DNA of 64,000 bases. Origin: Planctomycetota bacterium (GTDB lineage: Bacteria > Planctomycetota > Phycisphaerae > Phycisphaerales > SM1A02). The notes below the pieces were generated by a model. That model was not told where the DNA came from. It worked only from the letters and a program-made list of their open reading frames with translations, and searched no databases. Where the stretch lies: NCBI GenBank assembly GCA_022566535.1, contig JADFIR010000004.1, forward strand, positions 48,222 through 112,221, given 5' to 3'. The translations under genes and the position numbers were made by a program. Of the stretch, positions 36,369 through 45,609 are shown piece after piece. Numbering within the stretch: position 1 is the stretch's first letter; the number at the start of each line of letters is the position of its first letter.

Positions 36369-36450
36369 TCCATAGGCAACGTGCTCGGGTCACGGCCCCC
36401 GCGTTCCACCAGCCCCGGCGACGTTGGGTTTCGCATCCTGGAAGGAGATC

Positions 36451-37080
36451 ATGTCCACGCTCATTCCGATTGTCATCGAGAAAACCGGGCGAGGTGAGCG
36501 GGCCTACGACATCTATTCCCGGCTGCTGAGCGACCGCATCATTTTCTTGGGAGGAGGCCTGTCTGATGACGTCGCCAACGTGGTCGTCGCCCAGATGCTG
36601 TATCTCGCCAACGATGATCCCAAGGCGGACATCAACCTCTACATCAACTCTCCCGGCGGCGGGGTGACGGCCGGTCTGGGTGTCATCGACACCATGAGGT
36701 ACGTGCCCTGTGACGTGGCGACCTACATCATCGGCCAGGCTGCCTCGATGGGGTCCCTGGTGGGCTGCTCCGGTGCCAAGAACAAGCGGTACACACTTGG
36801 TCACGCCAAGAATCTCATGCACCAGCCACTGCTGGCGGGGGTCCTGGAAGGCCAGGCGACCGATCTGGAAATCGAAGCCCGCGAAATGCTGCGGCTTCGC
36901 GACATCATCTACAACATCTACGTTGAAACCACCGGCCAGTCATTGGAGACGATCGCCCAAGATTGTGAGCGGAACAAGTGGCTCGATGCTGAGGAGATGG
37001 TCGCCTACGGCCTGACCGACAAGATCCTTGAGCGCCCCCCCCCGAAACCGACGGGCGACAACACGCAAAGAGATGATTGA
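36451..37080 (+). CDS. clpP: ATP-dependent Clp protease proteolytic subunit (ClpP2), catalytic Asp replaced
   Basis: 209 residues from ATG 36451, with AAGGAG close upstream. Ser99 lies in the canonical GQAASMGS and His124 in LMHQPLLAG, but the third triad residue, expected in T/CERD, is Asn175 in DCERNKWLD. Two extra residues follow HQPLL compared with E. coli ClpP. In Listeria ClpP1 an Asn at this position gives a protease with low activity alone that works with a second ClpP. The same cooperation with ClpP1 encoded just upstream is plausible here. Confidence 0.93.
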   Translation: MSTLIPIVIEKTGRGERAYDIYSRLLSDRIIFLGGGLSDDVANVVVAQMLYLANDDPKADINLYINSPGGGVTAGLGVIDTMRYVPCDVATYIIGQAASMGSLVGCSGAKNKRYTLGHAKNLMHQPLLAGVLEGQATDLEIEAREMLRLRDIIYNIYVETTGQSLETIAQDCERNKWLDAEEMVAYGLTDKILERPPPKPTGDNTQRDD

Positions 37081-37169
37081 AGCGGGGCGGTGAGGTAGCC
37101 CGGCTGAACTCCCCAAGAGACAACCGGTGCAGATTCGGCTGCCGCAGCCAGGCGGTGTACACTGCCTTG

Positions 37170-37799
37170 GTGCCTCCTCGCCACCACCTGCGTCAATCGC
37201 TGGTCGTATCGGTGGCCGCGATCTCGCTGTTGGGATGTGCCGACGGCAAGAAGGTGGCCAGGGAAAACGACCGGTTACGATCTGAGGTGCTTGAGCTGAA
37301 GGATCAGCTCAGGCAGCTATCCCGCGAGAATGCTGAGGCCCGAGCCCAGCTGCGCCGGGTCGGTGGTTCGCCTGATTTACTCCCCCCCGAGATTCTGGCC
37401 AGCACCCCCTACGTCACCCAGATAGCCATCGGTCGGCTCAGCCACGCCCGAGACGAGGATGGCGACGGGCGTGCCGATGTGCTGATCTTGTATGTCAAAC
37501 CCGTTGATGAGCTTGAACGATTCGTGCAAATGGTGGGGCACCTCTCCGCCCACGCGGCGGTGCTGCCATCCGACGCTGACGCCACCACCGTCGGGCGGAT
37601 CTCGCTTGGTCCACAGGAGGTGCGTCAAGCGTACCGCAGCTCATTTGCCGGCACGCACTACACCTTGACCGTGCCGATCACGCTTGCCGGCGTGCCCGAC
37701 GAACCCAGCTGCATCGCTCAGGTGGCGTATATCGACGCTCGAACGGGCATTTGTCACCCCGCCCAGCGCGTGATCGACCTACGCCCTGGGCCCCCGTGA
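37170..37799 (+). CDS. Lipoprotein with coiled coil
   Basis: 209 residues from GTG 37170 (open frame from 37077). A short positive start is followed by VVSVAAISLLGCAD with lipobox LLGC, then a coiled coil (NDRLRSEVLELKDQLRQLSR, ENAEARAQLRRV). A globular domain begins at about residue 75, with ARDEDGDGRADVLILYVKPV. It is probably anchored to a membrane. ClpP2 ends 89 nt upstream; no functional link is evident. Confidence 0.7.
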   Translation: MPPRHHLRQSLVVSVAAISLLGCADGKKVARENDRLRSEVLELKDQLRQLSRENAEARAQLRRVGGSPDLLPPEILASTPYVTQIAIGRLSHARDEDGDGRADVLILYVKPVDELERFVQMVGHLSAHAAVLPSDADATTVGRISLGPQEVRQAYRSSFAGTHYTLTVPITLAGVPDEPSCIAQVAYIDARTGICHPAQRVIDLRPGPP

Positions 37800-37885
37800 A
37801 CGCCTCCGGAGCCGTTATCAAGTGGGGAGAATGAAACGTGACGCAAACGCCGGGCATGAGAGTCCGACAGTTGCACCTGTGCGAC

Positions 37886-37891
37886 TATACT
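37886..37891 (+). promoter_or_regulatory. -10-like TATACT before small lipoprotein gene
   Basis: TATACT ends 7 nt before ATG 37899. The spacing would place the transcription start at or within 1-2 nt of the ATG. Confidence 0.55.
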
Positions 37892-37898
37892 GAGACCC

Positions 37899-38099
37899 AT
37901 GCGACGGATCGCGATGGCCGGCACTCTGCTATCGATGCTGTTCCTGCTGGGTTGCCAGCGGGCGCTGTTCCCCAAGAACGCGCCAAGGACGCAGTTTGAA
38001 ATGCATCAGCGGACGCGCAACCGGTACGTCCCACTGGAAGAGCCGGATGTCTTCGGCCGGCCACAGCCGGCGCTGCGGGCTCGTCTTTCCCCGCACTGA
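37899..38099 (+). CDS. Small lipoprotein
   Basis: 66 residues from ATG 37899. A signal peptide (AGTLLSMLFLLGC) has the lipobox LLGC with Cys at residue 19, followed by a 47-residue polar tail containing RTQFEMHQRTRNRYVPLEEP. It resembles short planctomycete envelope lipoproteins ending with a Pro/Arg segment. TATACT 7 nt upstream of the ATG supports expression as a leaderless message. Confidence 0.65.
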   Translation: MRRIAMAGTLLSMLFLLGCQRALFPKNAPRTQFEMHQRTRNRYVPLEEPDVFGRPQPALRARLSPH

Positions 38100-38224
38100 T
38101 CGCTGCGAGGTCCGATAGCGGGTATCGCATCTACCGCGCGCACGAATGTGCCGCTTTGCCCAATGTTCAGCCCTCGGCGCACCCGATAGGGTCTGTAACC
38201 GAGGCAGGTAAGGCGCGCATCGGA

Positions 38225-38887
38225 ATGTCACGGACAGGCTCATCCCAATTCCCCCAGCCGTCACTGCGGGCGAAGATCGTCTGGAGCAGCTTCTTGGCGT
38301 CGATGACGCTCATGGCCGGCCTGCTAGCCCTGGGCGACCAACGTGCCCGGTCGGGCTTCCCTGCGACGCATACGGGCCTGATCGGCGACTCGCCGGCTCG
38401 TGATCCCATCTTCCGGATCGACGCTCCCCTGGATCGATCGCGGTGGAAGGGCATCATCATCCATCACTCCGGCGAACCGGCGGGTGACGCGGAATCGATG
38501 CGCCGCCTCTTTCTCGCCTATGGCTTTCAGGGCATGGGATATCACTTCCTCATCGGCAACGGCAACGGGATGGGCGACGGCGTCATTCATGTGGGCGAGC
38601 GCTGGGTCAAGCAGCTTCAAGGCGCCCACGCACGGGGTGCCCAGGCCCAATACCACAACGAGCACTCCATCGGGCTTTGCCTCATCGGCAACGGTAATCG
38701 CCGGCCGTTGACTGACCGCCAGATGACCCAATTGATCAGTCTCGTACGGCGGCTTCAGCGGGAATTGAACATCCCCGCCAGCGCCGTCCGATTGCACCGC
38801 GACGTGGCGCCGGGATCCACCGACAGCCCAGGCGAGTTCTTCCCTGCCGCCCAGCTTGAACAGCAACTGCTGAACCCGTTGCGTTGA
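38225..38887 (+). CDS. N-acetylmuramoyl-L-alanine amidase (amidase_2/PGRP-like)
   Basis: 220 residues from ATG 38225 (open frame from 38156). An N-terminal membrane anchor or signal (IVWSSFLASMTLMAGLLALG) precedes the amidase fold: IIIHHSGEPAG with the first zinc His, GYHFLIGNGNG, GAHARGAQAQ, GLCLIGN, and RLHRDVAPGSTDSPGEFFP with the second zinc His and the DSPG/C-like end. It cleaves the amide bond between MurNAc and the peptide stem, or a related substrate. Planctomycetes do have peptidoglycan, so a wall-remodelling role is reasonable. Confidence 0.88.
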   Translation: MSRTGSSQFPQPSLRAKIVWSSFLASMTLMAGLLALGDQRARSGFPATHTGLIGDSPARDPIFRIDAPLDRSRWKGIIIHHSGEPAGDAESMRRLFLAYGFQGMGYHFLIGNGNGMGDGVIHVGERWVKQLQGAHARGAQAQYHNEHSIGLCLIGNGNRRPLTDRQMTQLISLVRRLQRELNIPASAVRLHRDVAPGSTDSPGEFFPAAQLEQQLLNPLR

Positions 38888-39051
38888 TGCCCGACGAGTA
38901 CGCCCCTAGGCTATTGGGTTCACACCCCCATCTCCGCCCCAACGGCGACCAAGTCTCGCGCAGTGCACTGTCAACGCGAGGGGATGCCATCTGATATCAA
39001 TACACTCTGATGGGGCTCCTGTGAGCGAACCGACCGCCCCATGATCGCCTC

Positions 39052-39969
39052 GTGACGCAGGCACCCGACGCCGCCATGTCCCATGTAACACAGATCGCAG
39101 GCTATCGCGTGCTCGCAAGGATCGGCAAGGGCGCCGCATCAGATCTGTACGCGGTGCAGGACCCAAAAACCAAGCAGGTCTGGGCGCTCAAGCATGTCAT
39201 CAAGGCGTCTGAGAGGGATCAGCGCTTTGTTGACCAGGCACAGCAGGAATACCTGGTTGCATCGAAGCTGGATCACGAAAACATTCGGTCAGTGCACCGG
39301 CTGATCAAACACCGCAGACGGTTCAAGGTTTGCGCGGTGACGCTGGTGATGGAGCTGGTGGACGCCACCACGCTCGACCAGCGTCTGCCCCGGCACCACT
39401 CCCAGGCTGTGGATATCTTCCACCAAGTGGCGCGCGGACTGGCCCACGCACATCTCCGTGGATTCGTCCACGCTGATATCAAGCCGAACAACCTTCTTGT
39501 GACCGAGGATAATCAGGTGAAGATCATCGATCTTGGGCAGGGGTGTTCGATCGGAACGGTGAAGAAGCGCATCCAGGGTACGCCCGGATACATGGCCCCG
39601 GAGCAGGCCCACCGCCAGACCATCACGCCCAAGACCGACATCTACAACTTAGGCGCGACCATGTATTGGGTGCTCGTGGGTACGGTCATCCCTACGGCAC
39701 TTCCGCCAAAGGATGCCACCGACAGCCTCTTCACAGGGGCGCTTGATGCCAGCATGCTCCGGCCGCCAATTCCCCCGCACGAGAAGGACCCGAGCATCCA
39801 TCCTCTCCTGTCGAAGCAGATCCTCGACTGCGTGCAGATCCACCCCGACGACCGCCCTGAATCCATGACGGTCGTCGCGAATCGCCTGGAGCTGATCAGG
39901 GAGCTGCTGGACATGTCAAGCGATCCTGCTGCCCAAATCGCCGCGAACAAGGATTCGCAGCCCAAGTGA
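39052..39969 (+). CDS. Serine/threonine protein kinase
   Basis: 305 residues from GTG 39052. Kinase subdomains: glycine loop IGKGAASDLY, catalytic Lys in WALKHVIK, loop HADIKPNNLL (HRD is HAD) with catalytic Asp and Asn, and DLGQG in place of DFG, then GTPGYMAPEQ, TDIYNLGATMYWVLVG and DDRPESM. It keeps the essential Lys/Asp/Asn/Asp residues, so it is probably active. It ends after the kinase domain, with no sensor, membrane helix or PASTA repeat. An FHA-domain kinase lies 4 kb upstream. Confidence 0.92.
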   Translation: MTQAPDAAMSHVTQIAGYRVLARIGKGAASDLYAVQDPKTKQVWALKHVIKASERDQRFVDQAQQEYLVASKLDHENIRSVHRLIKHRRRFKVCAVTLVMELVDATTLDQRLPRHHSQAVDIFHQVARGLAHAHLRGFVHADIKPNNLLVTEDNQVKIIDLGQGCSIGTVKKRIQGTPGYMAPEQAHRQTITPKTDIYNLGATMYWVLVGTVIPTALPPKDATDSLFTGALDASMLRPPIPPHEKDPSIHPLLSKQILDCVQIHPDDRPESMTVVANRLELIRELLDMSSDPAAQIAANKDSQPK

Positions 39970-40204
39970 CGCGCGGTGATCGCGGACCTCACACGACGAG
40001 GCCTCCAGTGTGCGGTAACTGAGCAGGTGGAGCGTCCGTGACGAGCCGCGACCGGAAGGTCTCCGCAGGCGATCATGCCATAGGCAGATCCGCCGAGGCG
40101 GACTCGCCGCGGCGAGGAGCGGACGCACCGAGGCTGCTTACTGACGTGCACGGCTCGCTCAGCCTCTCCACTTGAGCCGCAGCCGCGCTACGTCGGGTGC
40201 GGCA

Positions 40205-41653
40205 TCACCGTTGGTCGAGCTGTGCCGCTTCCATCCTGTTCGGGTTCTTCAGCTGGGCAAGGGTCGGGCGCTTCCGTCTGCGAAGCAGCAGTCGGATCGG
40301 CACCTCGCTGTAGGGAAGGGCCTCACGCAGGCGGTTGATGAGATATCGCTCGTACGCGCCACGGAATAGCTTCGGCTGGTTGACGACCAAAGCAATCGTC
40401 GGCGGACTCGAGCCGATCTGGCACGCGTAGAGAATCTTTGCCTGGGTGCCAAGCTTCGATGACGGACCGCGCCGGTGAAGGATCGAACTGATCACTTCGT
40501 TCAACCGGCTGGTCGGTTCGAAGTGGCTCGCCTGCCGATGCAGGTTGAACGCCATCGCGACGACGTCGCGCACTCCTTGCCCCTCCTTGGCGCTGATGAA
40601 TACGATCGGCGCGTAATCCAGTCCGCGAAGCTGCTGCGTCAGATACGCCAGGTAGTCTTTGGGCGAGACCCCTTCGTCCACCAAATCCCATTTGTTGACC
40701 ACGATCACCGTCGGCTTGAATTGATCCTGAAGCTCTTTGGAGAGTCTCTTATCCACCTGCGAGACATCACGTTCCGCATCGATCAGAAACAGCACCACAT
40801 CGGCTCGACGAATGGCGGCGAGCATGCGGTGGTATGCGTACAGCTCGATCTCGTCAGCGAAGCTCTTTCGTTTCCGAACGCCGGCCGTATCGATGGCAAG
40901 CATGGTGCGCCCGTCGATCTCGAACCGCACGTCGATTGCATCGCGGGTGGTCCCGGCAATCTCCGAGACAATGACCCGAGGTTCCCCGGCGAGGGCATTG
41001 ATGAGCGTTGACTTGCCGGCGTTGCGCTTGCTCACGATGGCGATCTTCATCTCGTGCGGCGATTCGGGCTCGCGTTTGGGGTCCAGTGAAACTCGCTCAT
41101 AGAGCGCGTCCAGCAATTCACGCGTGCCGTAGCCGGTCCTCGCGGAGACGCACATCGGCTGGCCGAACCCCAGACCCGCCGCCTCCAGCCCGTGCGCGAT
41201 CCACTTGTCGCTGTCAACCTTGTTGACAACGAGCAGGACCTTGCCGGCAACGCCGTGCTGACGGAGCATCGCGGCCATCGCGTGCTCCAGGCCGGTGATA
41301 CCGCTCTGGGCGTCCACGACCAGAAGAACCAGCTCGGCTTGTTCGATGGCGACCCGGATCTGATCCTCGATCTGCGGGCTCAGGATGGTCAGATCGGCGC
41401 CGACGTCGTCATATCGCTTGCCATCGGCGGTGTACACCCCGTATCCGCCAGTGTCCACAAGCTCGACGAACTTGCTGGGCATGCCCTTGGAGCCCTCCAG
41501 CGGCCCATCGAGCTCAATGAGCGTCGAGACGCGATCACGTGTCACCCCGGCCGCAGGGGCCACGATCGACACCCGCTGGCGTGCCAACCGATTCAACAGG
41601 CTCGATTTGCCCACGTTCGGCCGACCTACAATGGCAATCTGAGGCACCGTCAT
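40205..41653 (-). CDS. der: GTPase Der (EngA)
   Basis: Double GTPase needed for 50S subunit assembly, 482 residues. First G domain: GRPNVGKSS at residues 10-18, then DTGGYG and NKVDSD. Second: SKRNAGKST, DTAGVRKR and NKWDLVDEG. The C-terminal KH-like domain includes PPTIALVVNQPKLFRGAYER and YLINRLREALPYSEVPIRL. ATG 41653 is preceded by TAGAAT at 41666-41661 with 7 nt between, and no Shine-Dalgarno. It is a divergent unit from the thioredoxin-fold gene at 41811. Confidence 0.97.
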   Translation of the reverse strand: MTVPQIAIVGRPNVGKSSLLNRLARQRVSIVAPAAGVTRDRVSTLIELDGPLEGSKGMPSKFVELVDTGGYGVYTADGKRYDDVGADLTILSPQIEDQIRVAIEQAELVLLVVDAQSGITGLEHAMAAMLRQHGVAGKVLLVVNKVDSDKWIAHGLEAAGLGFGQPMCVSARTGYGTRELLDALYERVSLDPKREPESPHEMKIAIVSKRNAGKSTLINALAGEPRVIVSEIAGTTRDAIDVRFEIDGRTMLAIDTAGVRKRKSFADEIELYAYHRMLAAIRRADVVLFLIDAERDVSQVDKRLSKELQDQFKPTVIVVNKWDLVDEGVSPKDYLAYLTQQLRGLDYAPIVFISAKEGQGVRDVVAMAFNLHRQASHFEPTSRLNEVISSILHRRGPSSKLGTQAKILYACQIGSSPPTIALVVNQPKLFRGAYERYLINRLREALPYSEVPIRLLLRRRKRPTLAQLKNPNRMEAAQLDQR

Positions 41654-41660
41654 GGCGTTG

Positions 41661-41666
41661 ATTCTA
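41661..41666 (-). promoter_or_regulatory. -10-like TAGAAT before der
   Basis: TAGAAT (minus strand) ends 7 nt before the der ATG; no ribosome-binding site in the gap. Confidence 0.5.
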
Positions 41667-41810
41667 GCTCGTGCTGAGGTTGGAGGCAGCCGCGAGGGGC
41701 ATACGCTGCCAGCCTATAACCGTGCTAGCATAGGGTTGATTTGAGGAAACAGATCTCGGCCACGTCGTGTTTGGAAGGACATGACGCCCAAAACGCGAGA
41801 GGGTCCGGCA

Positions 41811-42932
41811 ATGACGAACTCCGCGCTGCTCTGGGCCGCATTGGGCTTGTTCTTGCTGCAGAGCCCAGCTGTTGCACAGCAGCCGGCAATGGGGATCGCC
41901 GGCACCGAAGCGCCGAACTGGGGCGTTGCGCAGTGGATCAACCTACCGCAGGACAAGCAAGCGCTCGACGTCGCCGACTTCAAGGGCAAGGTCGTCTATC
42001 TGCTGTGTTTTCAGTCGTGGTGTCCGGGCTGCCATGCGCGCGGCTTCCCGACGCTACAGCAGCTCATCTCGAGCTATGACGATGCGGACGACGTGGCGTT
42101 CGTGGCTGTGCAAACCACGTTTGAGGGCTTTGCTGCAAACTCGGCCCAACGGGCCTGGGAGACGGCACGCCGGTACAGACTCGATATTCCGATCGGGCAT
42201 GACGGCTCGGCCGGGCAGCGCTCGACATTGATGCAGCGGTATCGAACCGGCGGCACCCCCTGGGTGATCATCATCGACAAGCAGGGCATCGTCCGGCGGA
42301 ACGGTTTTCATGTTCCCGCCCAGGAGGCTCGCAAGATGATCGATTCGCTTCGAGAAGAGAGCCTAGCCACCCCGGCGAACATCGAGACGTTGCCGCAACA
42401 GCGCGGCGGGCAGGATCGTGTCGGGAAGAAGTTCCCGGAACTGAACTTCGGCCGGTGGATCGGCGTCGAAGAACAACCGCTTGAGCCGAAGCGGGTCAAA
42501 GCCACACTCTACCGGTGGTGGACCGATACTTGCCCCTACTGCCGCTCCAGCCTTCCCGCCATTGAAACGCTTCGGCGGGAGTACGCATCCAAGGGGCTGC
42601 GGATCGTGTGCGTGTATCATCCGAAGCCGCCTCGCGAGGTAAGCGACGAGGCCGTGATCGCGGTGGCAAAGCGCTACGGATATCACGGGCCGGTGGCAGT
42701 CGATGCGGACTGGTCGAGATTGGACAAGGCGTATCTGTCGTCCGGGCAGCGCGCAGCCACCAGCGTGACCTTCCTGGTGGACGAACAGGGTATCACTCGG
42801 TTCCTACATCCCGGGCCTGTGTTCTTTGCGTCCGAGGACCCGCAGCATGCGCGGGAGAATGCGGACTATCATTTGCTCAAACGTGCAATTGAGGCGCTGC
42901 TGGTCCAAGAGGACGAACAGCGTAACGACTAG
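41811..42932 (+). CDS. Secreted protein with two thioredoxin-like (TlpA-type) domains
   Basis: 373 residues from ATG 41811 with GAGAGG 8 nt upstream (the frame opens at 41781). A signal peptide (LLWAALGLFLLQSPAVAQ) is followed by a first thioredoxin fold with FQSWCPGCHARGFPTLQQ (CPGC redox centre) and a TPWVIIIDKQG cis-Pro strand. A second fold has WWTDTCPYCRSSLPAIETL (CPYC) and VTFLVDEQG. Both keep CxxC, so both may be redox-active, perhaps in periplasmic disulfide reduction. Tandem TlpA domains in one chain are uncommon. Confidence 0.88.
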   Translation: MTNSALLWAALGLFLLQSPAVAQQPAMGIAGTEAPNWGVAQWINLPQDKQALDVADFKGKVVYLLCFQSWCPGCHARGFPTLQQLISSYDDADDVAFVAVQTTFEGFAANSAQRAWETARRYRLDIPIGHDGSAGQRSTLMQRYRTGGTPWVIIIDKQGIVRRNGFHVPAQEARKMIDSLREESLATPANIETLPQQRGGQDRVGKKFPELNFGRWIGVEEQPLEPKRVKATLYRWWTDTCPYCRSSLPAIETLRREYASKGLRIVCVYHPKPPREVSDEAVIAVAKRYGYHGPVAVDADWSRLDKAYLSSGQRAATSVTFLVDEQGITRFLHPGPVFFASEDPQHARENADYHLLKRAIEALLVQEDEQRND

Positions 42933-43042
42933 GCGCGGCGTTCGTGCAGTGCCTCCTTCGCCGGGTAAATGCTCGCCCCCCGCTTGTCGTAAACTTACTC
43001 GCACGTCCCACATCAACACCGCATAACCAACAGGAGTGCACG

Positions 43043-43648
43043 ATGAAACCTCGAACTCTCTTGCTTCTCACAGCCGGATCGCTTCTGGGCCTCAGCCTGC
43101 TTGTGGCGATGGCGTCGGCTCGCGCCGAGGCGCAGCCGGAAACCGAAACCTACAAGGTGGATCCCGTCCACTCGACGGTTGTGTTTCGGATCAAGCACCT
43201 GGGCGTCAGCTACTTCTATGGCCGGTTCAACGGACCCTCTGGCGAGTTCAGCTTCAATCCCCAAAACCCGGATGAGTGTTCGTTCGAGATCGCCATCAGA
43301 ACCCAGGACGTCGATACCAATAATCCAAGCAGAGACCGCCACCTCAAGAGCGCGGACTTCTTCAACGCCAAGCAGTTTCCGAAGATCACATTCAAGAGCA
43401 AAGAGGTCAAGAAGGTCAGCGACGATACCTTTCGCGTCACCGGTGACTTGGCGCTGCATGGCGTCACTCGGCCGGTCACAATCGATCTGAAGCACGTCGG
43501 GTCGGGCAAGGGCATGAGGGGCGAATACCGCAGCGGATTCGACGCCACGTTCACCATCAAGCGCAGCGACTTCGGGATGAAGTTCATGCTCGGTGGTCTC
43601 GGCGACGAGGTGACGCTCATGGCGGGCATCGAGGGAATCCGAGAGTGA
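43043..43648 (+). CDS. YceI-like periplasmic protein
   Basis: 201 residues from ATG 43043 with CAGGAG upstream. A signal peptide (LLLLTAGSLLGLSLLVAMAS) precedes the YceI lipocalin-like fold: YKVDPVHSTVVFRIKHLGVS, YGRFNGPSGEF, RDRHLKSADFFNAKQFPKITF, and LHGVTRPVTI. The family binds isoprenoid or amide lipids in a beta barrel. The D-P-x-H-S-x-V-x-F and H-L-x-S-x-D-F motifs are intact. Its upstream neighbour is the double thioredoxin-fold gene. Confidence 0.93.
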   Translation: MKPRTLLLLTAGSLLGLSLLVAMASARAEAQPETETYKVDPVHSTVVFRIKHLGVSYFYGRFNGPSGEFSFNPQNPDECSFEIAIRTQDVDTNNPSRDRHLKSADFFNAKQFPKITFKSKEVKKVSDDTFRVTGDLALHGVTRPVTIDLKHVGSGKGMRGEYRSGFDATFTIKRSDFGMKFMLGGLGDEVTLMAGIEGIRE

Positions 43649-43706
43649 CCCTCCGCGCAACGGGCTGGGCCGATGGACACCCCTGACGCAGCGCGGCGCT
43701 AGCCCA

Positions 43707-44570
43707 ATGGCAGTTCCCAAGATTGAACTCCTGGCCGTGGCGGCCCCGGCGGTGGTCTGCGGCGGGCTGCTGCTTGTCGCGTGGAGGCCGTGGCGGCGTG
43801 ATGGGCCGATCGCCGGCGGCGCCTGGGGCGGCGTGATCGGGCTGGGCGCGGCCTATTGCCTCGGCCATGCGGTGCTGGAAGGCCGGCCGGCGTTTCCACC
43901 AACGGAAGCCTGGCATTGGCTGGCGTACCTCGTCGTGGCCGCGGTGGTGATCGGTCTGCTTGATGCGATGAATCGTTGTGGCGCCCGCGCGCGTCTTGGG
44001 GCATGGGTCGTCCTGGCCGGGCTCACGGGCTGGCTTGTGGTCTTGCCGGCGGCCGAACATGCGTGGCTCTGGCGGGCCGGGTTGGCGGTCGCCGTCTTTG
44101 GGTGGCTCAGCGTCATCAATGCGTATGCTAAGCGCGTTGAGGGCGCATCGTTACCGCTATCGCTTTGCTTTGCGGCCTCCGGCGCAAGCGTGTTGCTGCT
44201 CTTGTCAGGAAACGCGAAGCTGGCGCTGCTGGCCGGTGGCGTGGCAGCGTCTCTCGGCGCCACGACAGTCATCACATGGTGGCGACCTTCGGCTTCTCTC
44301 GCCCGCGGGTCAGCGACCGTGCTCGCGGTGATCATTCCCGGATTGCTGTACAGCGGATATTCGTTGTCCTTTGGCGAAATCCCGATCTGGGCGTACGCGC
44401 TGGCGGCAGCAGCGCCTATGGCCGCTTGGGCGCGGCAGGTTCGGCCGATCAGCAGGTTGGCCGGCTGGCAAGCCACGATCGTCGCTGTCATTGCATCCCT
44501 TGCGGCTACGCTCATCGCCCTAGCCGGTGCGGTCACAGCGACCGCTTCCACAAACGACTTTGCGTTCTGA
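43707..44570 (+). CDS. Multi-pass membrane protein, hypothetical
   Basis: 287 residues with about eight hydrophobic helices (for example LAVAAPAVVCGGLLLVAW, WLAYLVVAAVVIGLLDAM, ATIVAVIASLAATLIALAGA). No charged catalytic motif or known family signature is visible. ATG 43707 follows the YceI-like gene by 58 nt. The sequence is Ala/Leu/Gly-rich throughout, which limits recognition. Integral inner-membrane location is the only firm inference. Confidence 0.6.
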   Translation: MAVPKIELLAVAAPAVVCGGLLLVAWRPWRRDGPIAGGAWGGVIGLGAAYCLGHAVLEGRPAFPPTEAWHWLAYLVVAAVVIGLLDAMNRCGARARLGAWVVLAGLTGWLVVLPAAEHAWLWRAGLAVAVFGWLSVINAYAKRVEGASLPLSLCFAASGASVLLLLSGNAKLALLAGGVAASLGATTVITWWRPSASLARGSATVLAVIIPGLLYSGYSLSFGEIPIWAYALAAAAPMAAWARQVRPISRLAGWQATIVAVIASLAATLIALAGAVTATASTNDFAF

Positions 44571-44644
44571 AGGGCCGATTGAGATTTCGATCCTCGCTTA
44601 GCGCAGCAGCATGGTCGTCCACCGTCATCTTGCGCGCTGCGTGG

Positions 44645-45160
44645 TCAGCGATATGGAACTTCGTCTTCGAAGCCGGCCTCGATGCTCTGGTCCTGCGGCT
44701 TGGGCCTGATCTGCTCGTTGCGCTTCATGATGCGGGCGCAGGCATTCCAGCGGAGGATGGCATCATCGTTGCCGGGCGGGCTGCCGGCCTGAGCTTGCTC
44801 ATACGCGTCAAGGGCCCGGCAGAACCAGTCGTACACCGCGTAGCCCGGCGCCCCGCGCGCCAGCTGCGCCTTGGCCCATCGCTCGCAGATGACCCCGCCG
44901 TGATACGTTCGCTCATACTCGTCCTCGATGCGTGGCAGCACCTCCTGAGCATGGTGGACCGCGACCCGCAAGTCTTTGCCGAACTGGTCCGTCAGAGTCA
45001 GCAACAGCAGGACCAGTGCTTCTTGATTGTTCGAATCGGCCCGCAGGACGTCGCGGCAGATGCTCTCGGCATTCTGCGGATCGTTGAGCAGCCGATATCG
45101 CTGGGCCTTAGCCAGAGCGCTGGGAATGGCCTGCTTGGAGATGGCCTTGAGTTCGACCAT
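44645..45160 (-). CDS. TPR-like hypothetical protein
   Basis: 171 residues from ATG 45160 with AGGAGC upstream. Helical pairs such as SALAKAQRYRLLNDPQNAES followed by CRDVLRADSNNQEALVLLLL match a tetratricopeptide repeat (A-xx-LL/N-x-P-x-A-E-x-x-x-R). A second part includes YAVYDWFCRALDAYEQAQAG. It probably mediates protein contacts in the cytoplasm. The upstream part of the frame to 45307 is unlikely to be coding. It lies downstream of frdD but in a different mRNA segment. Confidence 0.65.
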   Translation of the reverse strand: MVELKAISKQAIPSALAKAQRYRLLNDPQNAESICRDVLRADSNNQEALVLLLLTLTDQFGKDLRVAVHHAQEVLPRIEDEYERTYHGGVICERWAKAQLARGAPGYAVYDWFCRALDAYEQAQAGSPPGNDDAILRWNACARIMKRNEQIRPKPQDQSIEAGFEDEVPYR

Positions 45161-45209
45161 GAGAGGTGCTCCTGAGATCAACAAGCCGTCTCGGCGGTGA
45201 AACCGCGTC

Positions 45210-45560
45210 TTACAGTGTCCCAAGCACGAACAGTGCGGCGATGGTCCCCGCCGCCGCCCCGCTGTAACACAAGGCAGCCACAACCGTCGAGACGGCCCGC
45301 AACCCAAGGTCCATCAGAATATGTCGGATCCGATGAGCACAGTGGAACAGGGAGAGGAACACCACCACGAACAGGACAATCCGCACCGGCCACCAGGTCA
45401 CGACTTGGTGGGCGCGCTCGTAGTCGAGGTCCGCGTCCCCACCCGTTGTAAAGGGCAGGACGAGCCCGGTGAGGACGATGAAGGCGGGCATGAACAGGGC
45501 GGCCATGACCCCGCCGGCCGAGAAAAGCGACCACCAGAATGCTTCGTTTGAACGCTTCAT
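45210..45560 (-). CDS. frdD: Fumarate reductase membrane anchor subunit D
   Basis: 116 residues with three membrane helices: WWSLFSAGGVMAALFMPAFI (residues 9-28, the FrdD start AFWWxLFSAGG), WWPVRIVLFVVVFLSLFHCA and AVSTVVAALCYSGAAAG. The FHCAHRIRHILMDLG segment carries the conserved HR of the quinone/anchor subunits. It is the last gene after frdB and frdC on the minus strand. A 49-nt spacer with dispersed repeat text separates it from frdC. No frdA is nearby. Confidence 0.82.
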   Translation of the reverse strand: MKRSNEAFWWSLFSAGGVMAALFMPAFIVLTGLVLPFTTGGDADLDYERAHQVVTWWPVRIVLFVVVFLSLFHCAHRIRHILMDLGLRAVSTVVAALCYSGAAAGTIAALFVLGTL

Positions 45561-45609
45561 TCGCTCAGTCTTCAGTGCTCGGTTCTCGGCCTTCAGCTTT
45601 CGGCGTTTG

